Origin: Gelidibacter sp.
GTDB taxonomy: Bacteria > Bacteroidota > Bacteroidia > Flavobacteriales > Flavobacteriaceae
Direction of reading: 5' to 3'
DNA: 39,136 nucleotides
NCBI GenBank assembly: GCA_010906935.1
Contig: JAAFHC010000008.1
Span: 1-39,136, forward strand
Shown: piece after piece, positions 1-7,157 of the stretch
Numbering within the stretch: position 1 is the first letter of the stretch
Layout: each line of letters starts with the position of its first letter
Notes under the pieces: model-generated
The model's database searches: none
Seen by the model: the letters and a program-made list of their open reading frames with translations, nothing else
Told to the model about the DNA's origin: nothing
Position numbers and translations under genes: made by a program

Positions 1-425
1 TAGCCCGGCGTTTTAACGCCGGGTAGGAATAGAAAAAAGAGGTTAGTTTTGGCGGCATTTTTGCTTTTTTCGCAAAAATGATGAAAAAACGGAAGGTTTA
101 AAGTTGAAAGTAGGGACAGGTCGTGACCTGTCCGTACTGAGAAGTTAAAAGTTGGGTCGCTCCAAAACGCTCAACAGTGTTGAGAGAAATTAGTTGGTCT
201 TACAACTTGGCAATATTTTCAAGATGTAAGGCTGTCGAAGAAAAAGAGTTTTACCTAAAACTTGCCATACAAGAAAATTTTGCAACAGAAACTACGCGAA
301 CTATTCGACATTGAAAGTGATAAAAAAACGACAAAATAAAATTTTATATAGGCTATGTTCGGGATTACTCTAGTGTGGAACGAGCAACCTGACCCGAGCG
401 ATAGCGAACAGGCGAAGCAAAAAAC
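1..425. other. Intergenic segment with three palindromes
   Basis: No convincing gene. Three perfect inverted repeats are visible. At 4-23, 9-bp arms (CCCGGCGTT/AACGCCGGG) surround a 2-nt loop. At 56-80, 9-bp arms (CATTTTTGC/GCAAAAATG) surround 7 nt. At 114-133, 9-bp arms (GGACAGGTC/GACCTGTCC) surround 2 nt. They look like REP-type intergenic hairpins; the first could also terminate a gene lying left of the window. The open frame on the minus strand at 255-635 overlaps the start of the ATPase gene and looks like a shadow. Confidence 0.6.
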
Positions 426-465
426 ACACAATATTGGAATTGAATTCCAATATTGTGTATATTTG
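426..465 (+). promoter_or_regulatory. Perfect 16-bp inverted repeat overlapping a -7 box
   Basis: Arms at 426-441 and 443-458 are exactly complementary around a single G (half-site ACACAATATTGGAATT). The right arm runs into TATATTTG at 458-465, which matches the Bacteroidota -7 consensus TAnnTTTG. A TTG at 434-436 lies 21 nt upstream of it as a possible -33 element. The ATPase ATG at 470 lies only 4 nt after the box, so the transcript may be leaderless or nearly so. A dyad across the promoter suggests an operator, possibly autoregulatory; that part is inference. Confidence 0.6.
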
Positions 466-469
466 TAAT

Positions 470-1651
470 ATGATAAATAGAGAAGCAAAAGCAGAAATTC
501 TATCATTAGCGACTCAATACAAAGCCGTTGCGATAGTAGGTCCAAGACAATCTGGCAAAACAACCCTGTCAAGAATGTTGTTTCCTGATAAAGAATATGT
601 AAACTTTGAAAATCCAGACACTCGTTTATTTGCAACAGATGATCCTAGAGGGTTTTTATCAAATTATCCCAATGGAGCAATTTTTGACGAAGCACAACGT
701 GTACCTGAAATTTTTTCTTACCTGCAACAAATCTTAGATGAATCTAAAACAAATGGATTATTTATTATAACTGGTTCTAATAATTTTTTGTTACAAGAAA
801 GTATTTCTCAATCACTAGCAGGCAGAGTTGGCTATTTGAATTTACTGCCATTAACAATAAATGAAATTGGAAATAAAAAATTAGATAGCAACACCCTTTT
901 ATTTAAAGGTGGTTATCCTTCATTATATAATGAAAATATTGAACCAAATAAATGGTATTCAAACTACATTAGAACCTACATTGAAAGAGATGTACGTTTA
1001 ATAAAAAACATAACCAACTTAATTACTTTTGAAAGGTTTTTAAGACTTTGTGCAAGTAGGGTTGGCCAACTTTTAAATATGAATAGTTTAGCAGTAGAAG
1101 TTGGAGTAGATACAAAAACTATTAGTGCATGGATAGGAATTTTAGAAATCAGTTTTGTTGCCTTTAGATTACAACCGTATCATCAAAATTTTAATAAGAG
1201 AATTGTTAAAATGCCTAAATTATACTTTTATGATACCGGATTGGCGGCTGCACTTTTAGGAATTGAAAACAGTAATCAGCTCGACCTAAATTCGTATAAA
1301 GGGGCGTTATTTGAAAATTTAATTGTAGTAGATTTTATAAAATCAAGATTTAATCAAGCGAAATCGAATAACCTGTTTTTTTGGAGAGACAGTGTGGGTA
1401 ATGAGTTGGACATCATTATTGAAAATGGAAATACCTTAGTTCCAATTGAAATAAAATCGGGGCAAACTGTTACAAACGACTATTTTAAAGGGTTAAAATA
1501 TTGGAAAAAACTGACCAATAGTGATCGTGGATACATTGTTTATGCAGGCAAGACGCTTCAGAAAAGAAGCAACCATATTTCCATTATTCCTTTTAATGAA
1601 ATGGAGTATATAAGAACAGAACTAGAAAATTTAAAGGAGATGGGTGTTTAA
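470..1651 (+). CDS. AAA+ ATPase with C-terminal DUF4143 domain
   Basis: This is a 393-residue protein of the ATP-binding AAA_14/DUF4143 family, very common in Bacteroidota, with no settled function. The Walker A motif GPRQSGKT lies near residues 24-31 and a Walker B-like segment (GAIFDEAQ) near 70. The C-terminal part contains an ELDIII...PIEIKSG pattern resembling the D...ExK core of PD-(D/E)XK nuclease folds. The frame can be opened upstream from a TTG at 434, but that start lies inside the palindrome and promoter. ATG 470 gives the N-terminus MINREAKAEI expected for the family. The gene stands alone between repeats, consistent with horizontal spread of this family. Confidence 0.85.
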   Translation: MINREAKAEILSLATQYKAVAIVGPRQSGKTTLSRMLFPDKEYVNFENPDTRLFATDDPRGFLSNYPNGAIFDEAQRVPEIFSYLQQILDESKTNGLFIITGSNNFLLQESISQSLAGRVGYLNLLPLTINEIGNKKLDSNTLLFKGGYPSLYNENIEPNKWYSNYIRTYIERDVRLIKNITNLITFERFLRLCASRVGQLLNMNSLAVEVGVDTKTISAWIGILEISFVAFRLQPYHQNFNKRIVKMPKLYFYDTGLAAALLGIENSNQLDLNSYKGALFENLIVVDFIKSRFNQAKSNNLFFWRDSVGNELDIIIENGNTLVPIEIKSGQTVTNDYFKGLKYWKKLTNSDRGYIVYAGKTLQKRSNHISIIPFNEMEYIRTELENLKEMGV

Positions 1652-1683
1652 TAATCAGTGGTCAGTTTTCAGTTAACAATTGT

Positions 1684-1722
1684 CAAAATATAATTCGTAA
1701 ATCGTAAATCAAAAATCAACAG
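1684..1722. repeat. 39-bp direct repeat, copy 1
   Basis: It starts CAAAATATAATTCGTAAATC and recurs exactly at 2457-2495, 773 bp further on. The two copies bracket the heptamer array and its neighbouring palindromes. A shortened relative (TTCAAAATATAATT) occurs near 36160 beside the other heptamer arrays. Possibly the edge of a composite repeat unit. Confidence 0.8.
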
Positions 1723-1757
1723 AAACCAGCTCCGCAAAGTCTCCCGACTTTGAGGTA

Positions 1758-1862
1758 GTGTAGGCAGGTTTAAAGCTGAAAGCTCAAAGCTTGCCTGCCG
1801 GAGGCAGGGTCAAAGCTGAAGGCTCAAAGCTCAAAGCTTGCCTGCCGGAGGCAGGCTCAAAG
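1758..1862. repeat. GCTGAAA/GCTCAAA heptamers with CCTGCCGGAGGCAGG palindromes
   Basis: Short runs of 7-bp units GCTGAAA and GCTCAAA alternate with the palindrome CCTGCCGGAGGCAGG (6-bp arms, GGA centre). The same composite recurs at about 2369-2450 and twice around 35841-36005, so it is a dispersed intergenic repeat of this genome. No coding capacity. Confidence 0.75.
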
Positions 1863-1883
1863 AATCAAGTTGAAAGTTCAACA

Positions 1884-2115
1884 AGAAACCTGAAACCTGA
1901 AACCACAAACCTGAAACCAGAAACCAGAAACCAGAAACCAGAAACCTGAAACCAGAAACCTGAAACCAGAAACCAGAAACCAGAAACCAGAAACCAGAAA
2001 CCAGAAACCAGAAACCAGAAACCAGAAACCAGAAACCAGAAACCAGAAACCAGAAAAACCAGAAACCAGAAACCTGAAACCAGAAACCTGAAACCAGAAA
2101 CCAGAAACCAGAAAC
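1884..2115. repeat. Heptanucleotide tandem array (GAAACCA/GAAACCT)
   Basis: About 33 units of the 7-mer GAAACC(A/T) run head to tail, with very few irregularities (a CACAAACC unit near the start and two extra A near 2055). Seven is not a multiple of three, so each frame reads through the same 21-bp period and long minus-strand frames with FWFLVSG periodicity appear; these are not genes. Replication slippage should make the copy number variable between strains. Confidence 0.9.
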
Positions 2116-2158
2116 AACTCCAGGAACTTTAGGCATTCTAGGCACTCCAAACTTTTTT

Positions 2159-2212
2159 GACCGCAAGACCGCAAGACCGCACGACAAAAAAAAGACTGCA
2201 AAACAAAAAACG
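2159..2212. repeat. Octamer repeats (GACCGCAA/GACCGCAC)
   Basis: Three 8-bp units based on GACCGCAA are followed by degenerate units separated by A-runs. The same family forms the larger array at 2591-2706. Between this array and the next block (about 2213-2368) I see no gene or clear structure. Confidence 0.7.
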
Positions 2213-2456
2213 CAATTTATTATAAGAGGCTAAACTTGTTATGTTAATATGAATAAAAGCCGCATAATCCCTTTTATTAACCATAAATTTACGCCCAGTT
2301 TAAATTAGGATGAATCCGGTTATGGGAGTCAGCACGGCGAAGCCATGGAAAAGGTGAAATTACATTAAAAGTAAAAGCTTGCCTGCCGGAGGCAGGTTGA
2401 AAGCTCAAAGCTCAAAGCTCAAAGCTTGCCTGCCGGAGGAAGGCTCAAATCAAGTT

Positions 2457-2495
2457 CAAAATATAATTCGTAAATCGTAAATCAAAAATCAACAG
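2457..2495. repeat. 39-bp direct repeat, copy 2
   Basis: Exact copy of 1684-1722. The interval between the copies carries the heptamer and octamer arrays. Confidence 0.8.
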
Positions 2496-2505
2496 GATCC
2501 ATATA

Positions 2506-2559
2506 CCATCCATACACCATCCATACACTATCCATACACTATCTATACACCATCTATGG
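2506..2559. repeat. 11-bp tandem repeat (CCATCCATACA)
   Basis: Five consecutive units of 11 bp: two exact CCATCCATACA, then CTATCCATACA, CTATCTATACA and a partial CCATCTATGG. It is a third period length within the same intergenic region. Confidence 0.8.
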
Positions 2560-2590
2560 AAATTTCAAACTGTGTGAGATGTGAATGAAA

Positions 2591-2706
2591 AGACCGCAAG
2601 ACTGCAAGACAAAAAGAACCGCACGATAAAAAAAGACCGCACGACCGCACGACTGCACGATAAAAAATGACCGCAAGACTGCAAGACCGCACGACTGCAA
2701 GACAAA
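2591..2706. repeat. Octamer repeat array before rfbB
   Basis: Units of GACCGCAA, GACTGCAA and GACCGCAC are interrupted by short A-rich linkers and run almost to the rfbB start codon at 2717. Any promoter for rfbB must lie in or before this array, so array length could affect expression (inference). The minus-strand open frames here are repeat artefacts. Confidence 0.75.
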
Positions 2707-2716
2707 AAAAAGAGAA

Positions 2717-3778
2717 ATGAAACAAATTGAAAACAAAAAAATATTAATAACAGGAGGTGCCGGATTCATTGGCTCACACGTAGTGCGGTTGTTTGTAAAC
2801 AAATACCCCAATGATCAGATTTTTAATTTGGATTCGCTCACTTATGCAGGCAATTTGGAAAATTTGAAAGATGTGGAAAATGCAAAAAACTACACTTTTT
2901 TAAAAGCAGATATTAATGATGCGGATGAAATAAATCAGTTATTTGCGATTCATAAATTTGACAAAGTAATTCACTTGGCTGCAGAATCTCATGTAGATCG
3001 TTCCATTGCTGATCCATTAGCCTTTGTAAGAACAAATGTGATAGGAACCGTTAATTTATTAAATGCAGCTAAAGATTGCTGGAAAGACGATTTTACAGAC
3101 AAGCTTTTTTACCACGTAAGTACCGATGAGGTGTATGGAACATTGGGCGAAACGGGATTGTTTACGGAAACAACATCTTACGACCCAAATTCACCTTATT
3201 CTGCAAGTAAAGCAAGTTCCGACCATTTTGTTCGCGCTTATGGGGAAACCTATAAATTGCCGTATATGATTTCTAACTGCTCCAACAATTATGGCCCAAA
3301 TCAGTTTCCTGAAAAATTGATTCCGCTGTTTATTCATAACATTGTTCAGGAAAAGTCATTACCGGTATATGGTGATGGGAAGTATACCCGAGACTGGTTG
3401 TATGTGTTAGACCATGCAGTTGCTATTGACCTTGCTTTTCATAAAGGAAAAGTTGGAGAAACTTACAATATTGGTGGTTTTAATGAGTGGCAAAATATCG
3501 ATTTGATAAAACTGCTTTGCGAGCTGATGGATAAAAAATTAGGGAGAGAAACTGGCAGTTCTGCAAAACTAATTACATACATCAAAGACCGCCCGGGTCA
3601 CGACAAACGTTATGCGATTGATGCAACCAAAATTAATAAGGAATTGGGATGGAAACCCTCAGTAACTTTTGAAGAAGGACTTTCTAAAACCGTTGATTGG
3701 TATTTAGAAAATGAAGTCTGGTTAAATAATGTGACTTCAGGAAAATACCAGGAGTATTATAATAAACAATATAATTAA
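2717..3778 (+). CDS. rfbB: dTDP-glucose 4,6-dehydratase
   Basis: RfbB/RmlB converts dTDP-glucose to dTDP-4-keto-6-deoxyglucose, the branch point for dTDP-rhamnose and amino-deoxy sugars. The 353 residues match the family length. The NAD-binding GGAGFIG is at 13-19, STDEVYG at 135-141, and the catalytic Tyr161/Lys165 lie in YSASK, followed by the family motif NNYGPNQFPEKL. It starts the O-antigen locus. RfbA lies downstream, but no rfbC or rfbD is present in the window, so the product probably feeds the VioA-like aminotransferase at 7154 rather than rhamnose. It is separated from rfbA by the GxxExxY and GIY-YIG debris. Confidence 0.96.
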   Translation: MKQIENKKILITGGAGFIGSHVVRLFVNKYPNDQIFNLDSLTYAGNLENLKDVENAKNYTFLKADINDADEINQLFAIHKFDKVIHLAAESHVDRSIADPLAFVRTNVIGTVNLLNAAKDCWKDDFTDKLFYHVSTDEVYGTLGETGLFTETTSYDPNSPYSASKASSDHFVRAYGETYKLPYMISNCSNNYGPNQFPEKLIPLFIHNIVQEKSLPVYGDGKYTRDWLYVLDHAVAIDLAFHKGKVGETYNIGGFNEWQNIDLIKLLCELMDKKLGRETGSSAKLITYIKDRPGHDKRYAIDATKINKELGWKPSVTFEEGLSKTVDWYLENEVWLNNVTSGKYQEYYNKQYN

Positions 3779-3915
3779 TAGATTTCACTGATTAACACTG
3801 ATTACACGAAGCATAAATGAACAAATTATTATTCGAGGAAGAAACGTATAAAATAATTGGTGCGTGTATGTTGGTTCATAGAAATTTGGGTGCCGGTTTT
3901 CTGGAATCCGTTTAC

Positions 3916-4191
3916 CCTGTGGAATAATGTATTACTATATCTACGTTTTAAGGAGTTTAAAAGACAATAATTTTTATACCGGTTACACTAGTGATCTGGA
4001 AAACAGAATTCTTGAGCATCAAAAAGGACAAGTTAAATCCACTAAACATAGATTGCCACTTGAACTTGTTTATTTTGAAGGATGTATTAATCAACAAGAC
4101 GCAACAAGCAGGGAAAAATACTTAAAAACAACTTACGGTAAAAGGTATATTAAAAATCGCATCAAAAAATATTTAGAAGCTATTCCACAGG
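3916..4191 (+). mobile_element. 276-bp TIR-bounded element carrying a GIY-YIG gene
   Basis: Perfect 11-bp terminal inverted repeats are at 3916-3926 (CCTGTGGAATA) and 4181-4191 (TATTCCACAGG). They are flanked by direct repeats GTTTAC at 3910-3915 and 4192-4197, which is a 6-bp target duplication (7 bp if the next C is counted). Excision with one duplicate restores the interrupted GxxExxY ORF. The only content is the GIY-YIG reading frame, whose ATG directly follows the left repeat. No transposase is present, so it is either mobilised in trans like a MITE or moved by the nuclease it encodes. I do not recall a named family with these ends. Confidence 0.85.
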
Positions 4192-4223
4192 GTTTACCAA
4201 GAAGCATTAGAAAAGGAATTTGA
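3927..4223 (+). CDS. GIY-YIG nuclease-family protein inside the small element
   Basis: Single-domain GIY-YIG protein (98 codons as read). The signature is split as YIYVLRS and YTGYT near residues 4-22, with an Arg in ENRILEHQKG near 27 and the Glu of SREKYLK near 63. Family members are proposed or known nucleases. Oddly, the element supplies the start codon immediately after its left terminal repeat but no stop codon. Translation runs through the right repeat and ends about 11 codons later in host DNA out of frame with the host gene. The C-terminus therefore depends on the insertion site. Confidence 0.8.
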   Translation: MYYYIYVLRSLKDNNFYTGYTSDLENRILEHQKGQVKSTKHRLPLELVYFEGCINQQDATSREKYLKTTYGKRYIKNRIKKYLEAIPQGLPRSIRKGI

Positions 4224-4553
4224 AACCCAGAAGGTAAATTTTGATACCAAAAGGAAACTTCAAGTCTTTTATAATGAATTACCTTTGAAAAAATATTTTA
4301 TAGCCGATTTTGTCTGTTTTGATAAAATAGTGGTTGAAATAAAGGCTGCTTCGTTTTTGCACAAAGACTCCGAAGCACAAGCCATAAATTATCTTAAATC
4401 TACGAATTTTCCAGTAGGCTTATTAATTAATTTTGGACAATCGAGTTTAAATTGGAAAAGATTTATAAACACAAAATAATAATTTGGATTACAATAGATT
4501 TACGCAATCCGCGAAATCCGTTTCAATCCGCGCAAATTAGCGTAAAGCAGTAA

Positions 4554-4805
4554 AAACAAGTAAAATTGGAATTATATTACAACAATCAGAAATTGAAAAA
4601 ACACTACAGAGCAGACTTTGTTTGTTATGATACTATTATTTTGGAAATAAAAGGGGTGTCACAAATACCTATTGCATTTTATGCACAGTTGAAAAATTAT
4701 TTAAGATGCACAAATATGGAATTGGGAATGTTGATTAATTTTGGCACACCTTCCTTAACTTATAAAAGAATAATTAATCTGAATAATTCGAAAAATTCGG
4801 ATTAA
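4554..4805 (+). pseudogene. C-terminal relic of a second GxxExxY gene
   Basis: The frame encodes only the C-terminal two thirds of the family: YYNNQKLKKHYRADFVCYD, then ILEIKG and MLINFG. The N-terminal GxxExxY part is missing and the frame opens directly after a TAA at 4551. The first ATG in frame is far inside, so translation is unlikely. The sequence before it (about 4490-4550) is rich in AATCCGCG-type repeats, and the sequence after it (4782-4833) in AATTCG repeats. It is a diverged paralogue of the interrupted gene at 3817, not a recent duplicate. Confidence 0.75.
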
Positions 4806-4839
4806 TTCGCAATAATTCGTATTAAAAATTCGTAAACAA

Positions 4840-5712
4840 ATGAAAGGAATAATATTAGCTGGCGGCTCGGGAACCCGATTACATCCATTAACAAAAGTGG
4901 TATCTAAACAATTGTTACCTATTTATGATAAACCGATGATTTATTATCCTTTATCTGTACTGATGCTCGCAGGTATCAGAGAAATTTTAATCATCTCAAC
5001 ACCCAACGATTTGCCAAATTTTCAAAAATTGTTTGGAGATGGTAATCAATTGGGCCTTACTTTAGAATATGCAGAGCAACCTTCACCTGATGGATTGGCA
5101 CAGGCATTTATAATTGGAGAAAATTTTATTGGAGAGGACGATGTTTGCTTGGTTTTGGGAGACAATATTTTTTACGGTGCAGGTTTACAAAAAATGTTGG
5201 CGCAATCTGTTCAAACTGTTAAAGACGAACAAAAAGCAGTTGTATTTGGTTATTATGTTGAAGACCCTGAACGATACGGTGTGGCAGAATTTGATGTTGC
5301 CTGGAATGTTTTGAGTATCGAAGAAAAACCAACAGCACCAAAATCCAATTATGCAGTGGTAGGTTTGTATTTTTATCCAAATTCTGTAGTCAAGATTGCT
5401 AAAGAAGTGAAACCTTCAAACCGAGGTGAACTGGAAATTACTTCTGTAAACCAGGCCTATTTAAACCAAAATAATTTAAAAGTACAAGTGATGAGTAGAG
5501 GTTATGCATGGATGGATACTGGAACTCATGAAGCCCTAACAGAAGCTACAGAATTTGTAAAAGCAGTGGAGAAAAGAACAGGTTTAAAAATTGGCTGTTT
5601 GGAAGAAATTGCAATGAATTACAAATGGATCAGCAAGCATGCTGTTTTTGAAGAGATAACGGATTTAAAAGGGGATTACTTTGAATATCTTAAGAAAATT
5701 AGTAGCAAATAA
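4840..5712 (+). CDS. rfbA: Glucose-1-phosphate thymidylyltransferase
   Basis: RfbA/RmlA makes dTDP-glucose from glucose-1-phosphate and dTTP, the substrate of RfbB. The 290-residue length is typical. The nucleotide-binding [11 protein letters not shown] is at residues 8-18, followed by [17 protein letters not shown], then LGDNIFYG and the [12 protein letters not shown] segment near the C-terminus. It follows 34 bp of AATTCG-like repeats after the GxxExxY relic. The flippase gene begins 5 nt after its stop, so the two are probably cotranscribed. Confidence 0.96.
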   Translation: MKGIILAGGSGTRLHPLTKVVSKQLLPIYDKPMIYYPLSVLMLAGIREILIISTPNDLPNFQKLFGDGNQLGLTLEYAEQPSPDGLAQAFIIGENFIGEDDVCLVLGDNIFYGAGLQKMLAQSVQTVKDEQKAVVFGYYVEDPERYGVAEFDVAWNVLSIEEKPTAPKSNYAVVGLYFYPNSVVKIAKEVKPSNRGELEITSVNQAYLNQNNLKVQVMSRGYAWMDTGTHEALTEATEFVKAVEKRTGLKIGCLEEIAMNYKWISKHAVFEEITDLKGDYFEYLKKISSK

Positions 5713-5717
5713 GATTT

Positions 5718-7157
5718 ATGTCATTAAGAAAACAAACAATTTCTGGTATAATTTGGACAATTGCAGATACTTTTTTTTTAAAAGGGCTTACTTTTATTGC
5801 ATCTATAATATTGGCACGGATACTTGGACCTACTGAATTTGGGCTAATTGGTATGATTTCTGTTTTTATTGCAATTGGCATAACAATGGTAAATAGCGGA
5901 CTTTCATCATCTTTAATTCGAACAAAAAATGCAAATGACAGTGATTTTACAACAGTTTTTTATCTAAATATAGCTATTAGTTTACTGGTTTTTTTACTGT
6001 TTTATATTGTGGCTCCTTATATAGCGCAATTCTATAATCAAGAAATATTAACGAATATAATTCGCCTCTATTCTTTTAGTTTTGTCATCTCTGCTTTTTC
6101 AGCAGTACAGCTGGCAATATTAAATAAAAATATGCAATTTCGTAAAATCATGCAGTTTAATATCCCCGGTACCGTGATAGGTGTTGTTTTGGGAATAAGT
6201 TTAGGATATCTAGGTTATGGGGTATGGAGTATTATTTGGATGTATTTGTCAACCCAACTTATTAATTCGTTTATCTTATGGGTTTTTTCCAGCTGGAAAC
6301 CAAGTTTTCTGTTCTCTTTTGAAAAAATGAAATACCATTTTGGTTTTGGCTATAAACTCTTGTTATCAGGTTTGCTGAATACAGTTTTCAGTAATATATA
6401 TAATATTGTAATTGGTAAATTTTTCACAGTTCAGTCCTTAGGTTATTTTGAGAGAGCTAAAACTTTTAATGAGTATCCCGTAACTGTTCTAACAGGGGTT
6501 ATAGATAGAGTGACTTATCCACTAATGTCAAAAATACAGGATGAGAAAGAAAGAATTGCAGAAGTATACAAACAATTGTTGCAATTTTCATTTTTCATTA
6601 CGGCACCACTTATGTTTGGGGCCGCTGCACTAGCATATCCTTTATTTGAATTAGTGCTTGGTGATAAATGGCTTCCAGCAGCAGAATATTTTCAAATTAT
6701 GTGTTTGGCTTCTATGTTTTATCCGGTTCATGCTTTTAATATCAATATTTTAAAAGTATATGGGCGTAGCGACTTATTTCTTAAATTGGAAATTATCAAA
6801 AAAGTAGTTTTAGTGGTGGGTTTACTAATCGCATTTCCATTTGGGATTCTAGGACTAGTATGGAGCAGTGTAATTACTTCATTTATCGCTTTACTCATTA
6901 ACATGCATTATAGCACAGACATGATTGCATATAATACAAGTCAACAACTTAAAGATATGTTACCTGCTTTTTTATCAGGTATTTTTACTTTTATAGGAAT
7001 GTATGAGATTGTTCACTTAATTCAGGACTATTCCATATATCTTCAAATTACGGTATCTGCCTGTTTTGGAATATTTTTTTACATAATAGTAAATTATTTT
7101 TTAAAATCAACACCTATGTTATTCGCACTTAAACTCTTAAAAGAAAGAAAATTATGA
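5718..7157 (+). CDS. Wzx-type polysaccharide flippase (MOP superfamily)
   Basis: A 479-residue integral membrane protein with many hydrophobic segments along its length, starting TISGIIWTIADTFFLKGLTF and containing ILARILGPTEFGLIGM. This is the N-terminal pattern of WzxC/RfbX-like lipopolysaccharide flippases. It should move undecaprenyl-diphosphate-linked repeat units across the inner membrane. With the Wzy-like protein at 15992 it points to the Wzx/Wzy-dependent route. The stop overlaps the next ATG by 4 nt (7154-7157), so it is translationally coupled to the aminotransferase. Confidence 0.92.
   Translation: MSLRKQTISGIIWTIADTFFLKGLTFIASIILARILGPTEFGLIGMISVFIAIGITMVNSGLSSSLIRTKNANDSDFTTVFYLNIAISLLVFLLFYIVAPYIAQFYNQEILTNIIRLYSFSFVISAFSAVQLAILNKNMQFRKIMQFNIPGTVIGVVLGISLGYLGYGVWSIIWMYLSTQLINSFILWVFSSWKPSFLFSFEKMKYHFGFGYKLLLSGLLNTVFSNIYNIVIGKFFTVQSLGYFERAKTFNEYPVTVLTGVIDRVTYPLMSKIQDEKERIAEVYKQLLQFSFFITAPLMFGAAALAYPLFELVLGDKWLPAAEYFQIMCLASMFYPVHAFNINILKVYGRSDLFLKLEIIKKVVLVVGLLIAFPFGILGLVWSSVITSFIALLINMHYSTDMIAYNTSQQLKDMLPAFLSGIFTFIGMYEIVHLIQDYSIYLQITVSACFGIFFYIIVNYFLKSTPMLFALKLLKERKL

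Larger units (their letters stand above)
3817..4479 (+). pseudogene. GxxExxY protein gene interrupted by a small element
   Basis: The 5' part (3817-3915) encodes the family N-terminus ending GAGFLESVY. The 3' part (4198-4479) continues QEALEKEFE and ends with the family tail GLLINFG...KRFINTK. Removing 282 bp (the element plus one copy of GTTTAC) rejoins them in frame as a 126-codon ORF, the usual size for this PD-(D/E)XK-like family of unknown role. The GxxExxY signature (GFLESVY) straddles the insertion point. As it stands, the N-terminal fragment stops at a TAA created at the element edge (3924-3926). Upstream, 3782-3807 is a short repeat of ACTGATTA units. Confidence 0.85.

Noticed and set aside
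255-635. 126-codon minus-strand frame
   Set aside because: Antisense to the start of the ATPase gene and across the palindrome; low-complexity Leu/Ser/Phe/Cys composition typical of shadow frames.
1831-2201. Two long minus-strand frames with FWFLVSG-type repeats
   Set aside because: They arise because a 7-bp tandem repeat without stop codons stays open in several frames; no start context and no non-repeat domain.
2543-2811. Minus-strand frames upstream of rfbB
   Set aside because: They consist of translated octamer repeats and one overlaps the rfbB start; not genes.
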